Assembly (NCBI RefSeq): GCF_016680995.1 | Contig: NZ_JAEQMG010000076.1 | Span: 1-29,810, forward strand | Source: Ruminococcus difficilis | GTDB taxonomy: Bacteria; Bacillota_A; Clostridia; Oscillospirales; Acutalibacteraceae | Length of the DNA stretch: 29,810 bases | Reading direction: 5' to 3' | Shown here: piece by piece, positions 23,837 to 29,810 of the stretch | How positions within the stretch are numbered: the first letter of the stretch is position 1 | Layout: the number at the start of each line of letters is the position of its first letter | Notes under the pieces: model-generated | Databases searched by the model: none | Told to the model about the DNA's origin: nothing | What the model saw: the letters and a program-made list of their open reading frames with translations, nothing else | Made by a program: the position numbers and the translations under genes

Positions 23837-25501
23837 ATGCAAAAGTATCAAGACTATTATGGACAGCCAAATCAGGCTTTAAAAACATGGCAGGCTGCCC
23901 TTTACATTCGTCTTTCAAAAGAGGACATGGACAAAAATAAAACCGAGAGCGCGTCCATTGCCAATCAGCGCGAGATTTTGAAGGAATATCTCAAGCTGCA
24001 CCCTGATATCGCCCATGTCGATACCTATGTGGACGACGGCTATTCGGGAACGGATTTTGATCGACCGGGCTGGACAAGACTCATGCAGGATATCCGCCTA
24101 AAAAGAATCAACTGCGTCATTGTCAAGGATTTGGCGCGTCTCGGCAGAAACTACACGATCAGCGGCGATTTGATTGACAACCAGTTTGCGCGTCTGGGCG
24201 TGCGTTTTATTGCCCTTAACAACGGAATCGACACCGCAGGCGACGGCATGAATGCCGCCACGCGCTGTATCTCAATCGGCGTGACGAATGTCATCAACGA
24301 GAGCTACGCCGCTTCCACCTCGGTCAATATTCGCGGCACGCTGAACAACCACCGCCGACAGGGCAAGTTTATCGGCGCGTTCGCCTGTTACGGCTACCGA
24401 AAAGCCCCGGAGGATTACCACAAGCTGATGATCGATGAAGAAGCCGCACCCGTCGTGCGCATGATATACCGTGAGTTTATCGACGGTAGCAGTATCATTG
24501 GCATCGTCAAAAAGCTCAACGGCATGGGAATCCCGAATCCGACGCTTTACAAGCGGCAGCAGGGAATGAACTTCAACAGCCGCACCGATAACGATGGATT
24601 GTGGAGCGACAGAACCGTGCGGCGGATTTTGCAAAATCAAATGTACATCGGCAATATGGTGCAGGGTGTGAACCGTACGGTGAATTATAAAGTACATGAA
24701 TGCCGTGCGGTGCCAAAGGACGAGTGGATCATCGTCGAAAACACCCACGAGCCGATCATCGACCGCGAAACCTTCGACAAGGCGCAATCGCTGTTCAGTC
24801 GGCACATCCACAGCCGTAAAGCCGACAAAAGAGCGGACTTGTTCGCGGGCTTCGTGTTCTGCGCCGACTGCGGCAAGGCGATGCACAAAAAGGTGAACCG
24901 TCAGAACGGCAAGACCTACCGCTACTACAAATGCTCAACTAAACAAAAGAAAAGTCCCAAAGCCTGCACCAACCACACCATCCGCATCGACAAACTGGAG
25001 CAGGCAGTACTGACAACGATCCAGACGATGGTCGATGTCGCGCTCGATTACGACGAGTTGATGAAACAAGTGAAGCAAAGCAGCAGAAATCAGGAGAGCG
25101 ACTATATAAAACGCACGCTGGAAACGCAGAAAAAGGAGCGCGAAAAGTGCCTCAAAGCGTCTGCTGACTTATACCCCGACTGGAAAAACGGCGAAATCAC
25201 GCAGGAGGAGTATCAAAGAATCCGCGCCAACCTCAACGAAAAACTCGAAAAGCTCGACGCCATGATCGCAAACTTAGAAGCAACACAAGCTCAACTTGAA
25301 GGTGACACCATAGCCCCAAACACCTTCGCGGAGCACTTCATGAACCACCGCAACATCACCGAATTGACCCGCCCTATATTGGTAGAGCTGATAGACAAAA
25401 TCCTCATCCACGAGGGCGGAAGAATCACAATAAAAGTAAAATTCGCCGACGCCTTCGAAGCGTTGATTGATTATCTGGAGCAGCAAAAAGAGATTGCGTA
25501 A
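23837..25501 (+). CDS. large serine recombinase (resolvase/invertase superfamily)
   Basis: A 554-residue site-specific recombinase. The N-terminal catalytic domain has the nucleophile Ser27 in YIRLSKED, followed by DDGYSGTDFDRPG and VKDLARLGRNY, which hold the conserved arginines. The recombinase domain (about residues 180-300) includes GAFACYGYRK and WSDRTVRRILQNQMYIGNMVQG. A zinc ribbon with FCADCGK and a downstream cysteine pair (YKCSTKQ, KACTNH) follows, then a coiled coil (about 420-500). This is the layout of TndX/TnpX/phiC31-type enzymes that integrate and excise elements. It should catalyse excision of the DNA that interrupts spoVAD, though the attachment sites cannot be located with certainty. 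GGAGA precedes the start. Confidence 0.93.
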   Translation: MQKYQDYYGQPNQALKTWQAALYIRLSKEDMDKNKTESASIANQREILKEYLKLHPDIAHVDTYVDDGYSGTDFDRPGWTRLMQDIRLKRINCVIVKDLARLGRNYTISGDLIDNQFARLGVRFIALNNGIDTAGDGMNAATRCISIGVTNVINESYAASTSVNIRGTLNNHRRQGKFIGAFACYGYRKAPEDYHKLMIDEEAAPVVRMIYREFIDGSSIIGIVKKLNGMGIPNPTLYKRQQGMNFNSRTDNDGLWSDRTVRRILQNQMYIGNMVQGVNRTVNYKVHECRAVPKDEWIIVENTHEPIIDRETFDKAQSLFSRHIHSRKADKRADLFAGFVFCADCGKAMHKKVNRQNGKTYRYYKCSTKQKKSPKACTNHTIRIDKLEQAVLTTIQTMVDVALDYDELMKQVKQSSRNQESDYIKRTLETQKKEREKCLKASADLYPDWKNGEITQEEYQRIRANLNEKLEKLDAMIANLEATQAQLEGDTIAPNTFAEHFMNHRNITELTRPILVELIDKILIHEGGRITIKVKFADAFEALIDYLEQQKEIA

Positions 25502-25535
25502 GCAGTTATCATCAGTCGATAGTCCCTCGACGAAC

Positions 25536-25566
25536 TTGCAGAATTCCACAGTTACCTGGATATACT
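25536..25566 (+). promoter_or_regulatory. possible promoter of the tRNA-Leu region
   Basis: TTGCAG (25536-25541) and TATACT (25561-25566) are separated by 19 bases and would start RNA near 25573, upstream of both the broken and the intact tRNA-Leu. The TATACT next to the intact tRNA (25685-25690) is too close to its 5' end to act as its -10. Confidence 0.4.
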
Positions 25567-25584
25567 TTTTTCCATTTTCCACTC

Positions 25585-25654
25585 GCGGATATGGCGGAAT
25601 TGGCAGGCGCGCAAGGTTCAGGTGACACCCCTTCGGTGTAACTGAAAAATCCGT
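25585..25654 (+). pseudogene. broken tRNA-Leu copy
   Basis: The first 39 bases, through the anticodon loop TTCAGGT, match the intact tRNA-Leu at 25692 with four differences, and the four bases before it (ACTC) are also shared. After the anticodon the sequence changes to a small ACACC/GGTGT hairpin. The 3' half of the anticodon stem and the T arm are missing. ATCCGT at 25649-25654 could still pair with the GCGGAT acceptor strand. It is a remnant of a second tRNA-Leu or a partial duplication. Confidence 0.75.
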
Positions 25655-25691
25655 CTTAATCTTCTCCGAAACCTACAAAAATTTTATACTC

Positions 25692-25778
25692 GCAGGTATG
25701 GCGGAATTGGCAGACGCGCATGGTTCAGGTCCATGTGAAAGCAATTTCATGCAGGTTCAAGTCCTGTTACCTGCACCA
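25692..25778 (+). tRNA. tRNA-Leu(CAG)
   Basis: A full cloverleaf can be drawn. The acceptor GCAGGTA (25692-25698) pairs with TACCTGC (25768-25774). A GCG/CGC D stem, an anticodon stem CATGG/CCATG around the loop TTCAGGT (anticodon CAG), a long variable arm typical of class II tRNAs and a T arm with GTTCAAGTC follow. The discriminator A and encoded CCA end at 25778. A bidirectional terminator follows. Confidence 0.95.
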
Positions 25779-25783
25779 AACAG

Positions 25784-25836
25784 TAAAAATCCGAACCTTC
25801 TCCCAGTTGGAGACGGGTTCGGATTTGTGCTTTTGT
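25784..25836. terminator. bidirectional terminator between tRNA-Leu and the kinase/Nudix gene
   Basis: AAATCCGAACC (25787-25797) pairs with GGTTCGGATTT (25816-25826), with an inner TCTCC/GGAGA stem. A T-rich tract follows on the plus strand, and an A-run at 25785-25789 gives a T-run on the minus strand. It can end the tRNA transcript and the opposing cargo operon. Confidence 0.85.
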
Positions 25837-25851
25837 TATGATGTTTTTTAA

Positions 25852-27297
25852 TTACAATGTATTATTAAACAAAGACATTTGAGGATTAGATTTGTTTGTA
25901 ATGAGCTGATTAATAAAATGTTCAGAGCACTTATCTTTGAAGAAATTCAACAAAATCTCTTTACTCCAACTCTCAAATAATAAATCTCTTCTTTCCAAAA
26001 ACATTTGCTCTAACTCTATAAATGAAATAAAGTTTCCACTCTTACTTGTACCCCTTTTTTGAATTATTTCATATCTATCTAAATTCAATTTTTTCTTTTC
26101 ATCTAATTCTATTATCCAACCAATTGCTAAATGTTGACTGCTTTTTACTCCATAACTTGGAGTGTATAAAACAAAAGGTTGATAATTATCTATACAATAT
26201 GAAATACCGATTTCTTCCAATAATTCTCTTTCCAATGTGTTTTTGGCCGTGGAAACAAAATTATTTTTTTTATTATTTGTTTCATCTTCCTGCCTCATGT
26301 GTCCGCCGGCATATAATAATAGTTTTCCAGACTCTGGCGAATACTTAGAAGTACTTTGTTTAGTTTTCTTTATACACAGTATTTTGTTTCTCTCTAAATT
26401 TGTTATTACAGCAATAGGAATAGGTTGTATAAATTGCTCATTACTCTCAACCTCATCACGGTTAGCAAAACTATATGAATCTAATGAAGACTTAATTGTT
26501 TCAAAATCATTGATTCCTTCTCTTAAGGTGATTTCACTTTTAGGAATGTAACCGATTTTTTCGATTAACATATCTTTTAACACCTCTAATGTGCTAAGTG
26601 TAACTTCATATCCCACATCATTTTGTTCTTTATCAGTAGTATCAATCTGATGTGTTGCTCGAAATTCACTTCTATATTCATCAATAGTATCCTTAACTGA
26701 TTTCAAATATTGTTCAAGAACATTTTCCCGCATAATACTTCCACGTTTAGTTGTGAGTAGATTAGCGTATTCTCTTTCAATGGATTCTTGGGGAGAAACC
26801 ATAAAAACGTAAACCAAATCAATGTTTTTTTGCCACCTATATATTGTTGCAAATTTCGTTAATACATTATATTCATATTCACTCATATTATGTTGAGTTT
26901 TTAACCATCTAAACCAGCATAAAGCATCAAATATTCCTCTATCTGAAATAATTATATCAATATCTTCTCCGTTTCTAGCTCTATCCATTTTTTCGTTAAT
27001 TTCGTTAATAGCAGATGTACAGGTCCATACATTAAATATGGGATTATGCTTATCGCTTATTGGACTAACACTTGCTCTCTCACTTAAAACCGAAGTTTTA
27101 AATCCGTTTCTTTTCAAGAATAAATTTAAAGAATTAATACAAGAAGTTTTCCCTGCTTTGGGACTACCACAGAATTCTATTACTATGGGTCTGCGCTGAC
27201 GATGTAGTTTTTTTAATTTTAACACTTCGCTTGCTAACTGCTCAAGTTCAATTATCTTCTCTTTGTTCTTTTCTATATAAGTATTGTCATTGTTCAT
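25852..27297 (-). CDS. P-loop kinase-like domain fused to a Nudix hydrolase domain
   Basis: A 481-residue protein. After a short helical lead, residues about 36-210 form a nucleotide-kinase-like P-loop domain with Walker A GSPKAGKTS (44-52) and a DRGIFDALCWF segment that resembles the DR motif of thymidylate/deoxynucleoside kinases and of AAA_28-type (NadR-like) proteins. Residues about 290-430 are a Nudix domain: GGHMRQED leads into the Nudix box ending RELLEEIGI, though with an insertion (about 14 residues) between the glycine and the RE part. The gene is strongly AT-rich compared with the chromosome, as expected for recent transfer. Its start lies inside the end of the membrane-protein gene (11-base overlap) with AAGGAG upstream, so the two are coupled. 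The substrate is unknown; a nucleotide or dinucleotide signal is plausible. Confidence 0.8.
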   Translation of the reverse strand: MNNDNTYIEKNKEKIIELEQLASEVLKLKKLHRQRRPIVIEFCGSPKAGKTSCINSLNLFLKRNGFKTSVLSERASVSPISDKHNPIFNVWTCTSAINEINEKMDRARNGEDIDIIISDRGIFDALCWFRWLKTQHNMSEYEYNVLTKFATIYRWQKNIDLVYVFMVSPQESIEREYANLLTTKRGSIMRENVLEQYLKSVKDTIDEYRSEFRATHQIDTTDKEQNDVGYEVTLSTLEVLKDMLIEKIGYIPKSEITLREGINDFETIKSSLDSYSFANRDEVESNEQFIQPIPIAVITNLERNKILCIKKTKQSTSKYSPESGKLLLYAGGHMRQEDETNNKKNNFVSTAKNTLERELLEEIGISYCIDNYQPFVLYTPSYGVKSSQHLAIGWIIELDEKKKLNLDRYEIIQKRGTSKSGNFISFIELEQMFLERRDLLFESWSKEILLNFFKDKCSEHFINQLITNKSNPQMSLFNNTL

Positions 27298-27862
27298 TGT
27301 TTTTATTCTCCTTAATTATATTATTGATAACATTTTCACCATATCTATCTAATTTTAGAATTAGTTTTCCATTGCTATATCCAACAAAAAAAGATATTAT
27401 TACAGAAATTAAAAAGAAATTGCTGTTATCAAATTCCTGACCTGCATTCACAAAAAATATACCACTTATTATTCCTATATTTATTATTATCGATAAGATA
27501 CCACTTATAATTGGGCGGAAATAAAAATAGATTTTTGCACCAAGTTTTCTGTAATAAGTGTTTTCTAATAGAATTGAAGAATCATTAACTAGATTTTGAA
27601 TCGCTGACTTATATAATTTCCTAATGTAATAAATTGTGGCTCCTAACACTCCACTTGGGAAATCAAACATCAGAATTCCTATCAGTTTTGAGAATCCGTT
27701 ATTATGTATTTCAAAATTAAATACTAAGGAAAAACATAACCAAAAAAAAGATAGAATTAATACTGTAATATAATAAATAAAAAGATGTTTTATTTCATTC
27801 TTTTCTAGAAAAATCCATTTTTCTTGATTATCTAATTTATGATTGTTCTGCATTTCACTCAT
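27287..27862 (-). CDS. small multi-pass membrane protein coupled to the kinase/Nudix gene
   Basis: A 191-residue AT-rich gene product with four predicted membrane segments: FIYYITVLILSFFWLCFSLVF, LIGILMFDFPSGVLGATIYYI, PIISGILSIIINIGIISGIFF and FFLISVIISFFVGY. A charged loop of about 40 residues separates the second and third, and a basic C-terminal tail ends in KENKNNEQ. I do not recognise the family. Start 27862 is chosen over the GTG at 27871 because AGAGGTG is 6 bases from it. Pairing in an overlapping operon with a nucleotide-handling partner on a mobile element is a layout seen for membrane effectors in defence systems, but that role is inference only. Confidence 0.72.
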   Translation of the reverse strand: MSEMQNNHKLDNQEKWIFLEKNEIKHLFIYYITVLILSFFWLCFSLVFNFEIHNNGFSKLIGILMFDFPSGVLGATIYYIRKLYKSAIQNLVNDSSILLENTYYRKLGAKIYFYFRPIISGILSIIINIGIISGIFFVNAGQEFDNSNFFLISVIISFFVGYSNGKLILKLDRYGENVINNIIKENKNNEQ

Positions 27863-28190
27863 GATAGTCACCTCTAAGTTTTATACATTTATAATTCTAT
27901 CATATATTTTTCATACTTTCCATTTATTAATTTGTAGAATTTATATTTTGGTTTTTGTTGATAATATACCAAAAAACTCATACAATTTTGTGAACAATGT
28001 TTTGAACTGCCATGTGATTAAAAATCGAGATAATGAATCAATCAATATTCCATGTTTTTTTATTTTACATCTTCATTTCCTTCCTCTGCTGTAACCACTC
28101 CGGTTTATTTCTCCGCCCTACTTTACTTTCGAGGAGAGCCTGGAACTATGAGAGGAAACATTTTGCGAGGGATTCAAATTCATACTGTAG
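27863..28190. other. AT-rich intergenic region between divergent genes
   Basis: No supported gene. For the minus-strand operon, TGATAGAAT (27894-27902 on the plus strand) could be an extended -10, with a weak TGGAAA at 27917-27922 as -35. On the plus side, GAGGAG at 28131-28136 precedes an ATG at 28148 that opens only a 32-codon frame overlapping the next gene in another phase. Composition becomes less AT-rich after about 28090, which may be a junction. Confidence 0.5.
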
Positions 28191-28227
28191 CATGTTGCTT
28201 TATTTTGCCAATATACAACATCACGGC

Positions 28228-28803
28228 ATGCCTTTGTTGCAGTTGATAAAATATGATGTGCTGTCAGCATGGCACGACTATGTGCGAATCAACTGCGGCA
28301 ATTTCAATTTGGATAACCGTCATCAATATGCGGTACTGAAAAAGATAGCGTATATGTACTTTCAGAAGAAAGAAAATGATAAACCGCTGTCACAAATTAT
28401 TTCCGAAATTGCAGAGGAAATGGATTTGTCGGAAGATAGCATAGAAAACTATTTGATTGCCGTAACCACTTTCAAGCCAAAGTATAACGCTGATTTTTAC
28501 GGCAGTGATGAGGACGAAGATTACTATTCTTCTGCGGTGGATTCCGCTGATAATTGTTTATATACAGAACATATCTTTTTCAAGTTATGCCGACAAGAAA
28601 AGTTATTGAACGCCCTCGCCAAACTCAACAAGAAAGACCAGATGTTGATAGAGTACATCTACGGTATCTGTCCGCAGTGTCTGAAAAACAAAGAGCGAAA
28701 AACAATCCGCCAAGTGTCCTTGCTGCTCGGCTTGACCGAGGACGGCGCTCAAAAGAAACTGAAATCAATTCTAAATAAGCTACGAAAGCTGCTACAAGAG
28801 TAA
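28228..28803 (+). CDS. sigma-70-like regulator of the mobile element
   Basis: A product of about 191 residues (from ATG 28228) that resembles the sigma-like proteins encoded on clostridial conjugative and mobilisable elements. An N-terminal helical part (LIKYDVLSAWHDYVRI), an acidic middle with DEDEDYYSS, and a C-terminal region-4-like segment (LNKKDQMLIEYIYGI, then TIRQVSLLLGLTEDGAQKKLKSILNKLRKLL) form a helix-turn-helix. The start is uncertain: the frame is open upstream to 28033, with another ATG at 28192, but none has a good ribosome binding site, and the upstream translation looks unlike coding sequence. It may be 5' truncated by an earlier insertion. A strong hairpin follows the stop. 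Confidence 0.62.
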   Translation: MPLLQLIKYDVLSAWHDYVRINCGNFNLDNRHQYAVLKKIAYMYFQKKENDKPLSQIISEIAEEMDLSEDSIENYLIAVTTFKPKYNADFYGSDEDEDYYSSAVDSADNCLYTEHIFFKLCRQEKLLNALAKLNKKDQMLIEYIYGICPQCLKNKERKTIRQVSLLLGLTEDGAQKKLKSILNKLRKLLQE

Positions 28804-28846
28804 AGGCAGTGGAAACATTCTGCGTTGTTTCCACTGCCTTCAATTT
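28803..28846 (+). terminator. intrinsic terminator after the sigma-like gene
   Basis: AAGGCAGTGGAAAC (28803-28816) pairs perfectly with GTTTCCACTGCCTT (28827-28840) around a 10-base loop, and CAATTTT follows. The 14-bp stem begins on the stop codon of the sigma-like gene. Confidence 0.85.
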
Positions 28847-28849
28847 TGC

Positions 28850-28944
28850 CCCACAAACCGCGACAAATCGCCTGTGTGGGCTATGTTCGTCGTGGTCGGG
28901 ACATTTTTCGAAGGTTTTGTTTGAGCGACACAGGGCGAAATATC
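28850..28944. repeat. nested inverted repeats, possible oriT
   Basis: CCCACA (28850-28855) pairs with TGTGGG (28875-28880) and encloses GCGA-CAAA-TCGC (28860-28871). A second GCGA-AATA-TCGC hairpin lies near 28932-28943. The two blocks (about 28859-28880 and 28923-28944) are also imperfect inverted copies of each other across a spacer with GTTCGTCGTGGTCGG. Such nested repeats without coding sequence are typical of transfer origins and of recombinase sites. No relaxase gene is visible to support the first reading. Confidence 0.5.
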
Positions 28945-29210
28945 GCGCGTTTATTTTTTCAAAAACAACTGGCTTTCTCTAACCGATTGACTTTTACTAT
29001 AGAAATATACGGATACTAATGTACAGTAACAATATCCCGAATTATTCACGGATATCCGGAATTGCGTATGAAAATGGATATGTAAGAGAAAACAGCAGCA
29101 AAACTGACACCCTGCAAAGTTTTCCACCGAATAAAGGCGCACTACTCCCTTGGGGGTCAGATAATTTTTGAACGGGAGTTTTGAAGCTGTCAAGGTACAC
29201 GGGGTAACGT
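28945..29210. other. non-coding or degraded region before the IS
   Basis: No recognisable gene. A 50-codon plus-strand frame (29019-29171, starting MYSNNIPNYSRISG) lacks a ribosome binding site and is not supported as a gene, but its composition is not obviously random. The end of the IS is expected around 29145-29180, where CTCCC and GGGAG flank a GGGGGTCAGATAATTTTT stretch; this cannot be confirmed without the other end. Confidence 0.4.
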
Positions 29211-29810
29211 CTATTTGAGTTGCGGACTGAGTTTTTTAATATTGGCGAGAGTCTCGAAAAACTGCGTTTGGTATGGACAGTAACTGCACAGTTTAAAATA
29301 CACATATCTCGCGGAGCTGACGATTCTGGCTGCAATTTTCAACAGCTTGAGTCTGACAGTGTCGATACGATCCTTTCGCATGGATTCAGGCAGTGTCAGG
29401 CGGCGAAACCAGTTAAATAGATTGTATGCCAGCGCATGAATCTGAACCCGGTTGGCGTTGACAATCATGGAAGAACTGCTGACATAGCTCATATCAAAGC
29501 CGGATTTGCACTCCTTGATGAAGTTTTCCATATTTCCCCGCTTGCAGTAAAAGCGGATTAAATCCTCAGGAGAGGACTCCATATTGGTCACGACAAAGGT
29601 ATGCATGTGAATCATCTGACCGTAAGGCTTCTCGATTTTGCAGACGACGCGTCTGGGGTAATCCCAAGAACCCGCCTTGTACAGAAACTCGCCATACACG
29701 ACGGCATGAGAAACAGTGTCCTCCCGGGTAAGATCATACAGTTCAGAGTCCAAGTCTTGAGCAAGTCTTCTCAGCACAGGATTTTCCTTGAGCCGAATGA
29801 CATAGCCGGT
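29211..29810 (-). CDS. DDE transposase, IS1380-like (N-terminal part outside the window)
   Basis: The frame is open to the right edge, so the first part of the gene is missing; the visible 199 residues are the C-terminal part. VVTNMESSPEDLIRFYCKRGNMENFIKECKSGFD holds the conserved YxxRGxxENxIKExK segment with the last acidic catalytic residue of IS4/IS1380-type transposases. QIHALAYNLFNWFRRL and the basic tail with LKLLKIAARIVSSARY are also typical. A GTG at 29777 is not a real start because homology-like coding continues upstream. It marks an insertion sequence at the right side of the accessory region. Confidence 0.82.
   Translation of the reverse strand, partial: TGYVIRLKENPVLRRLAQDLDSELYDLTREDTVSHAVVYGEFLYKAGSWDYPRRVVCKIEKPYGQMIHMHTFVVTNMESSPEDLIRFYCKRGNMENFIKECKSGFDMSYVSSSSMIVNANRVQIHALAYNLFNWFRRLTLPESMRKDRIDTVRLKLLKIAARIVSSARYVYFKLCSYCPYQTQFFETLANIKKLSPQLK

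Larger units (their letters stand above)
22711..29810. mobile_element. integrated mobile element(s), left end inside spoVAD, right end not seen
   Basis: From the break in spoVAD onward the window holds TnpV, a small element protein, a large serine recombinase, AT-rich cargo genes, a sigma-like regulator, a structured inverted-repeat region and a partial IS transposase. Base composition changes sharply from the GC-rich chromosome to AT-rich segments. The exact right border is beyond the window, and the region may be a composite of more than one insertion: the intact tRNA-Leu in the middle could be either element-borne or chromosomal. Confidence 0.6.

Noticed and set aside
29019..29171. 50-codon plus-strand frame before the IS
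   Set aside because: No ribosome binding site and no recognised family; kept only as a remark in the region entry.

Overview
The window looks like a contig from an anaerobic, spore-forming Clostridia member of the gut type (Oscillospiraceae/Ruminococcaceae-like). This is inferred from strong GGAGG ribosome binding sites, a SpoVAD gene, a ManC/ManA sugar-nucleotide operon, FN3/transglutaminase-like and G5 surface proteins, and clostridial mobile genes (TnpV, a large serine recombinase). The first 15 bases are an exact match to the 3' end of an Illumina adapter, so the left edge is a sequencing artefact and the first gene is cut there.

Region 1 (about 16-5700, + strand) is a sugar-nucleotide operon: a 5'-truncated MurG-like glycosyltransferase, GDP-L-fucose synthase, a two-domain mannose-1-phosphate guanylyltransferase, class I mannose-6-phosphate isomerase and a phosphohexomutase. 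Together they would supply GDP-mannose and GDP-fucose for surface glycans; GDP-mannose 4,6-dehydratase is not in the window. Region 2 (5737-10020, - strand) is a two-gene ABC system: an ATPase and a very large FtsX-type permease carrying a long coiled coil outside the membrane.

Region 3 (10149-17190, + strand) is a compact four-gene envelope operon with a clear promoter and terminator: a secreted protein with eight alternating FN3-like repeats and a C-terminal transglutaminase-like domain, an MBOAT O-acyltransferase, an AlgJ/DHHW-type SGNH partner, and a lipoprotein with DUF348 and G5 domains. Region 4 (17194-21979) has a TetM/EF-G-like GTPase fused to a YacP/Rae1-type NYN nuclease, a membrane-anchored alpha/beta-hydrolase whose nucleophile serine is replaced by alanine, and, convergent with it, a TtcA-like PP-loop tRNA thiolase with a consensus promoter.

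Region 5 (about 22035-29810) is accessory. A spoVAD gene stops abruptly after a conserved motif, and mobile DNA starts there: TnpV, an iterated GGTRCRCA motif, a small element protein, a serine recombinase, a broken tRNA-Leu copy next to an intact tRNA-Leu(CAG), then a strongly AT-rich two-gene cargo (multi-pass membrane protein plus a P-loop kinase/Nudix fusion) that may be a defence or nucleotide-sensing module. A sigma-like regulator, a structured inverted-repeat region that could be an oriT, and a partial IS transposase (IS1380-like) follow. The right end of the element and the missing part of spoVAD are not in the window.

The most unusual items are the GTPase-nuclease fusion, the kinase/Nudix plus membrane-protein pair, and the interruption of spoVAD by an element carrying its own serine recombinase.
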